This document shows, piece after piece, positions 35,870 to 44,840 of a stretch of DNA of 64,000 nucleotides. Made by a program: the position numbers and the translations under genes. Position 1 is the stretch's first letter. The number at the start of each line of letters is the position of its first letter. This stretch comes from Candidatus Poribacteria bacterium (GTDB taxonomy: Bacteria; Poribacteria; WGA-4E; WGA-3G). The stretch covers positions 27,064-91,063 of the forward strand of contig JAGFCB010000095.1 in the NCBI GenBank assembly GCA_022394775.1. The letters are read 5' to 3'. The notes below the pieces were generated by a model. That model searched no databases and was not told the DNA's origin. It saw nothing but the letters and a program-made list of their open reading frames with translations.

Positions 35870-35932
35870 TTTAAGTTTCCTTGCGGTTCGGTGAGGCGGG
35901 TTGATATTTTCAAGTGCCTCTCCGTATATCCG
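35870..35932 (-). repeat. Shine-Dalgarno-carrying repeat upstream of the ThDP enzyme
   Basis: On the minus strand: GATATACGGAGAGGCACTTG, a spacer, CACCGAACCGCAAGGAAAC, then the ATG at 35866. It matches the tandem pair at 28347-28504. Confidence 0.7.
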
Positions 35933-35985
35933 TCCTTCATTACATTACGGACTATGTTTTTGGTTTTTCATCTAATCAAAAAGAC

Positions 35986-36798
35986 TTATACACTCAGGTT
36001 CGTCGGTTTCCCAGCATCCATCACAAGCGGAAAACTATCGCCTGCTAATTTCTCGCCATCATTAACAGCAACAAAACGCTTCATGACGTGATTACCACTT
36101 TCATCGTAGAGGGTCTCACTGGTCATGTAATGCACCGCAATCGCACGCCGCGGATTCTGACTCGTGTTGTCATGTGATCCGTGCCACGTCAAGGAATGAT
36201 GATAATGCACATACCCCTTCGACACAGGACATAACTCTATCTCTAACGCGTTATCTTCAAAGCGATCCGGCATAGAATGGATGTCCTTGATGGAATGCAG
36301 GAAGGGTATCTGATTGCCCCAATGGTGAGAACCGGGGACCATACGCATACACCCATTACTCTCATCAACATCATCCAACGCGACCCAAGCACTCACCTGA
36401 CTCGTTTTCGGCGTAAGGATCGGCCAATACGGCGAATCCTGATGCCACATGTTAACACCTCCGACTTGCGGCGGTTTGTATTGGATCTGATCGTGCCAGA
36501 CACGTAACTCCGTCGCTGACATCAGTTGTCCAATCTCCTCCACAATAATCGGGTTGTAAACGAGTCGATGGTAGGCAGGACTCGCTTCCCAAATATTAAC
36601 GACTTGCCAGACCGGGTTCTCTTCTTTGCCACCAAGATTGGCAATGTGTACCGGCTGCGGGACATCGGTTTTCTCATAATCATCAATCACGCGTGCCAAT
36701 TCAGAACGCAACTCATCAACCTGTTCATCACTTAAAACACGGCTCCCGAGAAGAAACCCCTTTTCACGAAATGTGTCAACCTGTGTCTGGTTGAGCAT
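35986..36798 (-). CDS. Phytanoyl-CoA dioxygenase family protein (tandem copy A)
   Basis: This 270-residue Fe(II)/2-oxoglutarate oxygenase has metal ligands in W-H-Q-D-S-P (about residues 120-122) and L-T-W-H-G-S-H-D-N, and a 2-oxoglutarate Arg in P-R-R-A-I-A-V-H-Y. It is about 83% identical to copy B at 36824 (about 45 differing residues by my count), so the pair arose by tandem duplication with an 838-bp unit. Both begin M-L-N-Q-T-Q-V-D. The differences cluster around the metal site (M-W versus R-W, Y-W-P versus L-W-G), which suggests a change of substrate. Start after GGAGGCAATAG. Confidence 0.9.
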   Translation of the reverse strand: MLNQTQVDTFREKGFLLGSRVLSDEQVDELRSELARVIDDYEKTDVPQPVHIANLGGKEENPVWQVVNIWEASPAYHRLVYNPIIVEEIGQLMSATELRVWHDQIQYKPPQVGGVNMWHQDSPYWPILTPKTSQVSAWVALDDVDESNGCMRMVPGSHHWGNQIPFLHSIKDIHSMPDRFEDNALEIELCPVSKGYVHYHHSLTWHGSHDNTSQNPRRAIAVHYMTSETLYDESGNHVMKRFVAVNDGEKLAGDSFPLVMDAGKPTNLSV

Positions 36799-36823
36799 AC
36801 CTATTGCCTCCTACAGGAAAAAC

Positions 36824-37636
36824 TTATATATTCGGCTTCGTCGGCTGCCCCGCATCCATCACAAGCGGAAAATGGTGACCTGCCAACTTATTACCACCAT
36901 TGATAGTGACAAAACGTTTCATGATGTGATTCCCACTCTCATCATAGATCGTTTCACCCGTCATATAATGCACCGCAATCGCACGCCGCGGATCTTCGCT
37001 CGTATTGTCATGTGATCCATGCCACGTCAAGGCGTGATGGTAATGCACATGCCCCTTCGGCACAGGGCAGAGCTCTACCTCTAACGTATTATCTTCAAAG
37101 CGATCCGGCATTGTATGGATGTCTGGGATTTCGCGCAAAAACGGCATCTGGCTGCCCCAGTGATAGGAGCCCCGCACCATACGCATACATCCGTTGCTCT
37201 CATCAACATCGTCCAATGCAACCCATGCCGTTACTTGACTCGTCTTCGGCATGAGAATCCCCCACAACGGTGAATCTTGATGCCAACGATTGACACCGCC
37301 GACCTGCGGCGGTTTATACTGGATCTGGTCGTGCCAGACACGTAACTCCGTCGCCGCTGTCAATTGTCCAATCTCTTCCACAATGATCGGATTGTGAACC
37401 AGTCGGTGGTAGGCGGAACTCGCCTCCCAAATATTAACGATCTGCCAGACCGGACTCTCTTCCTTACCACCGAGATTGGCGATCCGCACCGGCTGTGGAA
37501 CTTCAGGTTTCTCATAATTATCAATCACGCGCGCCAATTCGGAACGCAACTCATCAACCTGTTCATCACTTAAAACACGGTTGCCCAAGAGAAACCCTTT
37601 TTCACGAAATGTGTCAACCTGCGTCTGGTTGAGCAT
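36824..37636 (-). CDS. Phytanoyl-CoA dioxygenase family protein (tandem copy B)
   Basis: The 270 residues keep the metal and cosubstrate motifs (R-W-H-Q-D-S-P, L-T-W-H-G-S-H-D-N, P-R-R-A-I-A-V-H-Y). It is the upstream member of the minus-strand pair; copy A follows after 25 bp, so they are probably one transcript. A GGAGGCGATAG site precedes the ATG and the intergenic leader of copy A is a duplicate of it. The substrate is unknown. Confidence 0.9.
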   Translation of the reverse strand: MLNQTQVDTFREKGFLLGNRVLSDEQVDELRSELARVIDNYEKPEVPQPVRIANLGGKEESPVWQIVNIWEASSAYHRLVHNPIIVEEIGQLTAATELRVWHDQIQYKPPQVGGVNRWHQDSPLWGILMPKTSQVTAWVALDDVDESNGCMRMVRGSYHWGSQMPFLREIPDIHTMPDRFEDNTLEVELCPVPKGHVHYHHALTWHGSHDNTSEDPRRAIAVHYMTGETIYDESGNHIMKRFVTINGGNKLAGHHFPLVMDAGQPTKPNI

Positions 37637-37717
37637 GTCTATCGCCTCCTATAACATCTGTATATCTTTATGCGACGCGGTCTTGTGGTTGCCTGTACTA
37701 TTATGTTTTATTTTAAG

Positions 37718-37730
37718 CAGGACTTACGCA
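37718..37730 (+). repeat. Isolated AGGACTTACGCA repeat end
   Basis: CAGGACTTACGCA matches the terminal sequence of the small inverted-repeat element at 51251-51360 and, reversed, GCGTAAGTCCT at 63870-63880. No partner end is visible nearby. Confidence 0.45.
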
Positions 37731-37809
37731 TTGCCTCTTAAAGTCCCCTGATAAGGAGCGGTGAATGCCCATAAGGCATTCATACCGTTGATTCTGATTC
37801 TTTAGGGGG

Positions 37810-38844
37810 TTAAACACCAGTCACCCTATTCTTGAGTTCCACCCACTCTTCATCACTGAGTTTCGGGGGCCACTCAATCCGCCGACCGATGAGTGCGGAG
37901 CGATACGCCGCCATAATCAGATCGAAGCCGAGCAACGCGTATTCCAACCTATTCCGATGCGGTTGGTTCTCGTCATCAAGCCACGTCGCAATAGCTTCCG
38001 TAAACGCGCGCTGTCCGAATTTATCATCTTCACCAAAGTGAGTCGGTTCAACGAAGTGCTCCGCCATACCGTCAAACTGATAACCCCATGACCCGTTTTC
38101 TCGCCACCACATTCTGCCTTTGGTGCCCCAAAAGTCGAGGTTGCATCGTGGGTTACTACCCGGGAAATCAACGGTTCCAAACGCTGTCCGCGCCGATTCA
38201 AAAAAGACGCGCGCTCCGTTCTCAAACGTATAGATCGCCATCAAATCTTCAGGACATTGCCGGTGTGGTACGTCATAGATTTCCGCGCCTTCAACGGCAC
38301 CCCACACATGCGTAATCGGGATGTCCTTAAGCGCAAATAACACAACATCCATCAAATGGGTATCCATATCGGTAATGTCGCCTTCGGTGCAAGCACGGAT
38401 GAAGTGTATATCGCCAAGACTGTCATCAGCAAAAAATTCCAACAGTTTCTCAGCAAACGGCAAATACCGACGTTGATGATTGACGATAATCTTCAGCCCT
38501 GTTTTCTCGTGCGCGGCGGCGAGGGCTTCCGCCTCGCTGGGTCTGAGTGCGAGCGGTTTCTCTATCACCAACGCTTTAACCCCCGCTTCGGCAGCAGGTT
38601 CTACCCAAATATGCCGCGGCACTGTCGGCTCTGTTACAGCGTGAACAATATCGGGCTTCTCTTTTTCCAACATCTCGACGTAATCTGTATATCCTGGAAT
38701 ATTGAGTTCTTCCACTGCTACTTCTAAACGTCCCTCGTCGATCTCGCAGATGGCAATTACCTTCATATTCTCAATGCCAGCATAGCATCGGGCATGGTGA
38801 ACGCCGCGCCTACCTCCAGCAATTGCAGTTCGATACACTCCCAT
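37810..38844 (-). CDS. Gfo/Idh/MocA family oxidoreductase
   Basis: The 344-residue NAD(P)-dependent dehydrogenase has an N-terminal Rossmann fold with a slightly unusual glycine region (A-I-A-G-G-R-R-G-V-H-H-A-R-C), the signature I-E-K-P-L-A-L-R-P at about residue 95, and D-T-H-L-M-D-V-V-L-F-A-L in the active-site region. A near-consensus promoter lies just upstream and a GGAGG site precedes the ATG. The two PhyH genes downstream on the same strand may be transcribed with it. Confidence 0.88.
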   Translation of the reverse strand: MGVYRTAIAGGRRGVHHARCYAGIENMKVIAICEIDEGRLEVAVEELNIPGYTDYVEMLEKEKPDIVHAVTEPTVPRHIWVEPAAEAGVKALVIEKPLALRPSEAEALAAAHEKTGLKIIVNHQRRYLPFAEKLLEFFADDSLGDIHFIRACTEGDITDMDTHLMDVVLFALKDIPITHVWGAVEGAEIYDVPHRQCPEDLMAIYTFENGARVFFESARTAFGTVDFPGSNPRCNLDFWGTKGRMWWRENGSWGYQFDGMAEHFVEPTHFGEDDKFGQRAFTEAIATWLDDENQPHRNRLEYALLGFDLIMAAYRSALIGRRIEWPPKLSDEEWVELKNRVTGV

Positions 38845-38873
38845 AATGCGCCTCCTCGTTGAAACTTGCCATT

Positions 38874-38902
38874 ATATTAGCATGGCCACAAATTTGTGTC
38901 AA
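38874..38902 (-). promoter_or_regulatory. Sigma70 promoter of the oxidoreductase at 38844
   Basis: On the minus strand, consensus TTGACA (38902-38897) and TAATAT (38879-38874) are separated by 17 bp. The ribosome site GAGGAGG and the ATG follow within 30 bp. Confidence 0.75.
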
Positions 38903-39021
38903 TTGTTTGATTTGAGTGTATCAAAGCAGCTTAATTGTCATGAATCATTCTTGTAGGACGGTTTGTAACCTGGATCTTGGGGATAACAGCGCGTATCTAT
39001 TCCGGATAAGGCACGTAGAAA

Positions 39022-40287
39022 TTAGAAATAGACACGAAATGAGGAAAAGAAAAGATTTGGATAACTGCCAAACTCCGATTGAAATTCGGATGCTTCGCCG
39101 TTTTTGGGGCGTTTCCCGATACTGACAAAACCGCCAACAGAAAGGTGGATATCCTCGGCGATGTTGTAGGCAATCTGTGGCGCGATAAAAGTCGAAGGGT
39201 CAGATACGTTAAACAGTATTTGTCCGCTGAAACTGATGAGCGGTGTCAGCGGACGGGTGACTCCTGGAGCAAGATAGTGCGTACCCAGCAAATAAACACC
39301 GCCACGTGTATACGCTGGTTGCTCTAAATTGGTGAGGTAATTTTCGGATCTTTTCGCACCCGCGCCATTGAAATGATATTCGATAAAGGCATACGTCTCG
39401 CCGCCGAAACTATAGTCCAGACCCACAGAAGCCCGCAGGTAATCCTCCGATGTGTCGGGCGCATCATCAAAGGGCGTAACAAACACGTAAGCTGTTTCCA
39501 ACCAGAACCCTGCCCCGCCGATCCCACGCGCGACATCCAAACCGATAAGCAAATCTCTCTGAAATTCTAACAACAAAACCGAGAAATCCGTCTCCATAGC
39601 ATTCAATTGCGTTCGGAGAAAAACGGCACTCTTATCAAAATCAAATGCGTTACCGAAGATGTATCCCGTGTCAACTTCTCCCATCACACCTACCGGAATA
39701 CGGACGCGAACCACATCTACACCAACACGGTCTTCTGTATCCAACTGGTCGTAGGTATACGGGGCAATAACATCAGTCGGGTTGACAATCCGCGCACTCC
39801 CCCACGCAACCGCGTCCCGACCCATCAAGAAGTCCGCAAAATCTGTGCTGAATTGAACCGAAGCCCGATCAAGGTTATGGTAGATACCGACGCTGCCAAC
39901 CGGTGTACCCTCACGCGGATAGATCGACGCATCTAAATCCGCAACGCGATACCGGGACGCAGCAACACCTACAGCAAATGGAGACTGCGAAAAGAGTAAC
40001 GGGTCTTGAACGCGTGGTGTAAAATCGTAGGCGAAAGCAAAGGATAGTGAATCCGTCGGCGCGTCGGAAAGATTGAGACGTAAGCGATTAACCACAACCC
40101 CCACCATGGAGGTATCCGGAAGCGGTGAATTGAATACTGTGGAAAAGTTTTTGTAGTAACCACTCACTTGGAATTCCGCGTTGGCGATCCCTACAAGCGG
40201 CATTGTCATCAAACAGATAGCGAGTACTACAATTCCCCTTAACGGAAAACTGATAACTGATAACCGACAACTATTATTTTCTTTCAT
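39022..40287 (-). CDS. Outer-membrane beta-barrel protein
   Basis: The 421-residue protein has a signal peptide (about 1-37, ending near G-I-A-N-A-E) and then alternating amphipathic strands without long hydrophobic helices. It ends F-R-V-Y-F, the terminal aromatic strand recognised by the BAM machinery. It is the last gene of a minus-strand run with a LolA-like protein, two FtsX-type permeases and a LolD-type ATPase. It overlaps the ATPase gene by 14 bp, so it is very likely the outer-membrane part of the same export or lipid-transport system. The cargo is unknown. Confidence 0.75.
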   Translation of the reverse strand: MKENNSCRLSVISFPLRGIVVLAICLMTMPLVGIANAEFQVSGYYKNFSTVFNSPLPDTSMVGVVVNRLRLNLSDAPTDSLSFAFAYDFTPRVQDPLLFSQSPFAVGVAASRYRVADLDASIYPREGTPVGSVGIYHNLDRASVQFSTDFADFLMGRDAVAWGSARIVNPTDVIAPYTYDQLDTEDRVGVDVVRVRIPVGVMGEVDTGYIFGNAFDFDKSAVFLRTQLNAMETDFSVLLLEFQRDLLIGLDVARGIGGAGFWLETAYVFVTPFDDAPDTSEDYLRASVGLDYSFGGETYAFIEYHFNGAGAKRSENYLTNLEQPAYTRGGVYLLGTHYLAPGVTRPLTPLISFSGQILFNVSDPSTFIAPQIAYNIAEDIHLSVGGFVSIGKRPKNGEASEFQSEFGSYPNLFFSSFRVYF

Positions 40288-40975
40288 CAGTATCTATCCG
40301 TCCATCGCGAAGTGTAATCAGGCGTTGGGCACTCTCCATCACCATCGGATCGTGAGTCGAGAAGATGAACGTCATGCCGGTTTCCAAATTCAGATGATGC
40401 ATCATTTCAAGGAGATCAGCACCCGTTTTGGAGTCGAGGTTCGCAGTCGGTTCATCGGCAAGAATAATCGTAGGCTCAGAGACCATAGCACGTGCGATTG
40501 CGACGCGCTGTTGCTGCCCACCTGAAAGTTGCGTCGGTGTTCGGTCAGCGACACCCTTTAACCCAACCGTTTCAAGCATCGCTATAACCCGCTCGTGCCG
40601 CTCCGCCTTCGGGACACCTGCTAAGAGCATGATGTACTCAACGTTCTCCTCAACTGTCAACACGGGAATCAAATTGTAAGCCTGAAAAATGAACCCGATG
40701 TTATCCCGGCGAAAGTCAGAAAGTTCGTTGCCGCTCATCTCTGATAGCACCTTGCCAGCAAGCCACACTTTCCCCTCTGTAGGGCTATCCAACCCGGAAA
40801 TGATATTGAGAAAGGTTGTTTTGCCAGAACCAGAGGGACCCACGATTGCCGTAAATTCTCCCGATTGGATGGTTAAATCAATTCCGTTAAGCGCGTTGAC
40901 AGGAATCCCATCCGCTGCATAAACCTTTGTTATACCTTCTGTGACGATGACTTCTGTTTTCTGCACCTGTTCCAT
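40274..40975 (-). CDS. ABC transporter ATP-binding protein (LolD/MacB type)
   Basis: The 233-residue ATPase has Walker [10 protein letters not shown] (about 43-51), Q-loop [10 protein letters not shown], signature [13 protein letters not shown], Walker [12 protein letters not shown] and switch F-S-T-H-D-P. It belongs to the group that drives FtsX-fold, mechanotransmission-type transporters such as LolCDE and MacB. It starts one base after the upstream permease stop, indicating one operon. Confidence 0.93.
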   Translation of the reverse strand: MEQVQKTEVIVTEGITKVYAADGIPVNALNGIDLTIQSGEFTAIVGPSGSGKTTFLNIISGLDSPTEGKVWLAGKVLSEMSGNELSDFRRDNIGFIFQAYNLIPVLTVEENVEYIMLLAGVPKAERHERVIAMLETVGLKGVADRTPTQLSGGQQQRVAIARAMVSEPTIILADEPTANLDSKTGADLLEMMHHLNLETGMTFIFSTHDPMVMESAQRLITLRDGRIDTDERK

Positions 40976-40976
40976 A

Positions 40977-42206
40977 TTAAAAACTCCGCCGCATTGCGTC
41001 TACCGGCACCATTTTGGCTGCGTAGCGTGCTGGATAGAGTCCAGCGATGATTGTAAAAATAAACAGCCATACCGGATAAATAACGAACTGTTCAACCGTC
41101 ATGACCGGACGGATGAATTCCTGTATTGTCACACCTGTCATTTCAATACCGGTATAGTCAATACCAACATGCGCAAAAATTGCTGTCAAAACAAAGCCGA
41201 GTATCGCGCCAAGCCCGATACTAACGATCGCTAAGGCTCCCGCCTCAAATAAGATTACGCGCGCCATCCCGAAAGGACGCGTGCCAACAGCGCGTAACAC
41301 ACCAAACTCAAACATCCGCTCATACAACGACATAAAAAGCGTATTGATAATCCCAAAGACGACCACCCCAAAGAGTATAACGCCCATGATATATTTACTG
41401 ACTTTCGTCATTTCCAATATCGCATTCAATTGCGACATCAGTTCTATCCAGCTTAACGCTTCATTGCCGTGTTGGGAAAACGTTTTCCAAAACGGCAGTG
41501 TCGAATCTTGTGAATAGGCGAGGGACGTAAATTTAATCGCGATTTCATGTGCCGCGTTCCCGATAGCGAGCATCTCTCGCGCTTTTTCAATCCGAACGAA
41601 TGCCATGCCACTGTTCATCTCTTCACCAGCAAAATGATAAATACCGGAAATCCTGAACATCTCTTGTGAGAGATCGCCGCTTTCGGCTTGCGCTACCGTC
41701 ACGACCACTCGATCCCCAAGCCCGATTTCTAAGATTTCAGCGAGCTTCGCACCGATAACAATATCGCGGCTGCTATCGCCTTCAAAATAGACACCTTCCG
41801 TTATCACATCATCAATTTGGGACAAAAATTGCTCTGTCTGTGGATTAACCCCTACAAGAGCAATCGCGCTGACATTCGCTGGAGACGTAATCATGCTGGG
41901 AGCGAGTACTCTTTGTGTGAAATGTTCGACAATCGCTTCCGTAGCGAGCCCCTCTGTTACGTCGTCAAGCGCCTGAATCGTTAATGCGACCTCTTGCGCG
42001 TCTCGAAAACCTGCCCGATGAATCTGTGCATCGCCGAGGAAGGAGCCGGTAGCTGTCCGTACCATATTCTCTGACATTCCGATCATCAACGCATCAACAA
42101 AAATCAGGGCAGCCAGACCGATACCGATCGCTGTTGCGGCGATGAGCGTGCGCCGTTTATTCCGAAAGATATTTCGCCAAGCAAGTTTAATTAAAATCAA
42201 CCACAT
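40977..42206 (-). CDS. FtsX-type ABC permease
   Basis: The 409-residue permease has an N-terminal transmembrane helix after the basic start A-W-R-N-I-F-R-N-K-R-R-T (about 18-40). A periplasmic MacB-PCD-like domain follows (about 45-270), then three C-terminal helices (about 283-305, 333-355, 372-395) with the G-V-L-R-A-V-G-T-R-P motif typical of FtsX/LolC/LolE. Together with the permease at 42363 it would form a LolCE-like heterodimer powered by the ATPase at 40274. The start codon is served by the AAGGA of a dispersed repeat. Confidence 0.9.
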   Translation of the reverse strand: MWLILIKLAWRNIFRNKRRTLIAATAIGIGLAALIFVDALMIGMSENMVRTATGSFLGDAQIHRAGFRDAQEVALTIQALDDVTEGLATEAIVEHFTQRVLAPSMITSPANVSAIALVGVNPQTEQFLSQIDDVITEGVYFEGDSSRDIVIGAKLAEILEIGLGDRVVVTVAQAESGDLSQEMFRISGIYHFAGEEMNSGMAFVRIEKAREMLAIGNAAHEIAIKFTSLAYSQDSTLPFWKTFSQHGNEALSWIELMSQLNAILEMTKVSKYIMGVILFGVVVFGIINTLFMSLYERMFEFGVLRAVGTRPFGMARVILFEAGALAIVSIGLGAILGFVLTAIFAHVGIDYTGIEMTGVTIQEFIRPVMTVEQFVIYPVWLFIFTIIAGLYPARYAAKMVPVDAMRRSF

Positions 42207-42275
42207 TTTTTAACTTTCCTTGCGGTTCGATTAGGTAGTCTGAAATTTGAGAGTGTTCTCCCGTAGATCCGCTTT
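42207..42275 (-). repeat. Shine-Dalgarno-carrying repeat upstream of the permease
   Basis: On the minus strand: GATCTACGGGAGAACACTC, a spacer, ACCTAATCGAACCGCAAGG with AAAGTTAAAAA, then ATG 42206. It belongs to the same family as 28347-28504 and 35870-35932, and lies inside the export operon between the two permease genes. Confidence 0.7.
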
Positions 42276-42362
42276 CCACTTCGTTCCAAGCTCCGCGCTT
42301 TGAGAAAAAAATTGTGATATACCTAATACTTCTTTGCTGATTGCCGACTGCTGAAAGCCATA

Positions 42363-43589
42363 CTAATGTGTCCGCATCGCCTTCGCTGGCATGATCCGAG
42401 CTGCCTTTATCGCAGGGTACAGACTGGCGATAGCCGCTGATAACATAACAAAGATAGCAGGAATATAGAGGCTTTGGACGTTGACTTCAGCATACATCGT
42501 CTTGAGTTTCATGCCACCGAAGGTAATTTCTTCGGGATATGTGATCCCGTATATGGAGAACAGATAGTTAACTAAGACTCCAAGGAGCGCGCCAATGCAG
42601 ATGCTGGCAAGTGCTATAATCACTACTTCGCAAACGACGAGCCAAAAGATTTGTCCCGGTTTTGTCCCCACTGCCTTCAACACACCGTATTCACGTGTCC
42701 GTTCCAGCACCGACATCAGCACCGTATTCAGGATGCCCATCGCCACAATAAATATAATCACCAAGCGGGAAATCGCATCGCCCTGTTGGTCGGTTTTCAT
42801 CGCGCGATAAAAGGATTTAGCGACCACTTGCCACGGGGAAACATCAAGTGTCGAATCGTTAAGATTCGCTTTGATTGTGTTCGTAACTTTATCCACCTGA
42901 TTGATATTTGACACAATCACAACAATTTCGTGGGCGCGTCCCTCAAGCACAAACAATTCCTGAGCATCTTCAATGTGTAAATAGCACGCCGTTCTATCTG
43001 TTATAGCGTCACCACTCTCTGCGATCCCAACAATCTTATATACGTCATTCGCAACCGAACCGTCAGCACCCTGTGAAACAATGACAATTTCATCACCAAT
43101 CTCGGCAGAAAGTATCTTCGCCAGGCCTTTTCCTATAACTGCTTCATGCGCAGCGATTTCCGCTAATACGTTGCCTTCAATCACTTTGTTATCAAATCGG
43201 GTCGCTTGGATCTCTCGTGCCACATCGATGCCAATAATCTGGACACCCGTACTCTTTTCACCAACTGAACCGAGTCCTGCGCCGTATATTCGCTGTGTCC
43301 ACGCTTCAACGCCTGCTGTACCCTGAATTGCCTCACCTACGGCAGACAAGTTATCAATCGTTTTATAGAGCGACGGCTTATCAAGATACCCTTCGCGGTG
43401 CACCTGGATATGCCCGGTGCGATTTCGCGTGAACATCTCAATAACACCGCCATACACACCATCAGATAAACCGATGGTTAGCGACAAGAGCGTAAAACCG
43501 ACGATCATTGCAAGGGCAGTCAGGATTGTCCGCCGTTTCTGGCGAAAAGTGTTACGAAACGCTATCTTAAGTATCATAGTAGTAGACAC
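42363..43589 (-). CDS. FtsX-type ABC permease
   Basis: The 408-residue permease is a paralogue of the one at 40977. It has I-A-F-R-N-T-F-R-Q-K-R-R-T before helix 1 (about 20-42), a periplasmic domain (about 45-275) and three C-terminal helices, with G-V-L-K-A-V-G-T-K-P before the third helix. The C-terminus A-I-K-A-A-R-I-M-P-A-K-A-M-R is typical of LolC/MacB permeases (P-A-x-A-L/M-R). It follows the LolA-like gene and a hairpin repeat. Confidence 0.9.
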   Translation of the reverse strand: MSTTMILKIAFRNTFRQKRRTILTALAMIVGFTLLSLTIGLSDGVYGGVIEMFTRNRTGHIQVHREGYLDKPSLYKTIDNLSAVGEAIQGTAGVEAWTQRIYGAGLGSVGEKSTGVQIIGIDVAREIQATRFDNKVIEGNVLAEIAAHEAVIGKGLAKILSAEIGDEIVIVSQGADGSVANDVYKIVGIAESGDAITDRTACYLHIEDAQELFVLEGRAHEIVVIVSNINQVDKVTNTIKANLNDSTLDVSPWQVVAKSFYRAMKTDQQGDAISRLVIIFIVAMGILNTVLMSVLERTREYGVLKAVGTKPGQIFWLVVCEVVIIALASICIGALLGVLVNYLFSIYGITYPEEITFGGMKLKTMYAEVNVQSLYIPAIFVMLSAAIASLYPAIKAARIMPAKAMRTH

Positions 43590-43606
43590 ACTCCGTGTGC
43601 CGTAAC
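43578..43606 (-). repeat. AGTAGTAGACAC hairpin repeat between operon genes
   Basis: AGTAGTAGACACACTCCGTG followed by TGCCGTAAC, stem CACAC/GTGTG. It overlaps the first codons of the permease at 43589 and fills the gap to the LolA-like gene at 43607. Confidence 0.65.
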
Positions 43607-44401
43607 CTATCTTCTTCTCTGAAGATTTCGGCGCGTGAAAATCTTATCGTCAACGTCTGAATCAAACGTAGCGTTCATCCATCGAACGATCGTTTTATGT
43701 CCCTCTTTGTTTTGCGGAACTATCTCTACCACAGACGGAAGGGTTTTGCCACCAAAGGTTTTAATCTCTTTAAAATTCATCACGCGCATCAGGTTCCCTT
43801 TTTCGTCATAGAACCGCTGCCACACTGGTGTATAATCGCTGGATTGCATCGCCGCAACAATCTTCCCCCAAACGATTGGAGAATCCTCTTTCGGCACAAG
43901 TTCGACATAGAGATGATCCTCGGCAGCATCTTCCGGCGTAACAAACTGATAGGTATAATCCTCCAGCATTGACGACTCCCGCACCAAATCGTCATTCGTG
44001 AAATCGGAACCCATCCACGACCCCATCATCATTGACGGCGGGATCTTCATCGTCTTGTTCGTCTTCGGAAGGTAGTTCCACATCTCGTTCCCGATGCGCA
44101 GTGTCGCGACCCCCTGTTCCTTCTTCGGGGCAGTAATCCGGATAAAAGTTTTGTCCATCCCTTTTGACCAGACCGTCATCGCAAGCGTGCGTTCCCAATG
44201 CGGCGTAACGATCTGCATCTCCATATCAGCATGACTGGTTTCGCTACGATAGAGTTGATCAATATGTGTGATAAGAGATTCTATATCAGGGGTCGATTCT
44301 TGGGCGGGTGCGAACATACAGAAGGAAAACGTCGAGAGAAGAGAAAAATATATTATCAGGTTCCGTGCTGCTGCCTGTATCCCATTTTGAGATTTTTCCA
44401 T
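43607..44401 (-). CDS. Outer membrane lipoprotein-sorting (LolA-like) protein
   Basis: The 264-residue protein has a signal peptide (about 12-34, ending near F-A-P-A-Q) and a LolA/MucB-like beta fold: M-E-M-Q-I-V-T-P-H-W-E-R-T, then F-I-R-I-T-A-P-K-K-E-Q-G-V-A-T-L, W-N-Y-L-P-K-T-N-K-T-M-K-I-P-P and M-M-G-S-W-M-G-S-D-F-T-N-D-D-L. This is the periplasmic lipid-carrier type encoded beside FtsX-type permeases. It is the first gene of the minus-strand operon down to 39022 and probably hands cargo from the permeases to the outer-membrane barrel. Confidence 0.88.
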   Translation of the reverse strand: MEKSQNGIQAAARNLIIYFSLLSTFSFCMFAPAQESTPDIESLITHIDQLYRSETSHADMEMQIVTPHWERTLAMTVWSKGMDKTFIRITAPKKEQGVATLRIGNEMWNYLPKTNKTMKIPPSMMMGSWMGSDFTNDDLVRESSMLEDYTYQFVTPEDAAEDHLYVELVPKEDSPIVWGKIVAAMQSSDYTPVWQRFYDEKGNLMRVMNFKEIKTFGGKTLPSVVEIVPQNKEGHKTIVRWMNATFDSDVDDKIFTRRNLQRRR

Positions 44402-44840
44402 TTTCTTAGGTATCCTTATTAAGTGGACTTGCTTATATAGAGGCCTGAAAATTGAAAAGGATAGTAAAATTTTTAATTACTAAATCTGGGGCTGTTCCAC
44501 TACCTTGTACGCCTCCAGTAAAGGGCAGGAATCCTGGTTAAGTCCAGTCTTCTGCTTCTTGGCGTTTGTCATAGAACGGTGAACACGGAAGTTCTGTTTA
44601 TATTCATATTATATAACACAGGAACTCCAGATTGCCAATCCTTTTGTATTTTTAGATTTTCTGTCGACATTATGGTAGTCGTAGGTTGGATTGAACGGCG
44701 TGAAACCCAACACCTGTCTAACATTCGATTGACATCTGTCCGCCGAATGTGTTATCATTTTTCATTAAGACCCGTCAGCATTCTAATCAGACAAACACAA
44801 GGTCAAATCCACCAAGAAATTGGCATTGGAGAAAAGGAAA
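44402..44840. other. 439-bp intergenic region between divergent genes
   Basis: No gene is supported here. It must hold the promoters of the LolA-like operon (minus) and the TPR/Doc pair (plus), but I see no consensus pair. The only clear element is the GTAGGTTGGATTGAACGGCG repeat at 44680-44713. Confidence 0.5.
44680..44713 (+). repeat. GTAGGTTGG..AACCCAAC dispersed hairpin repeat
   Basis: GTAGGTTGGATTGAACGGCG followed by TGAAACCCAACACC forms an imperfect stem (GGTTGGATT/AAACCCAAC). Very similar short repeats are known from many unrelated bacterial genomes. It occurs once in this window. Confidence 0.6.
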
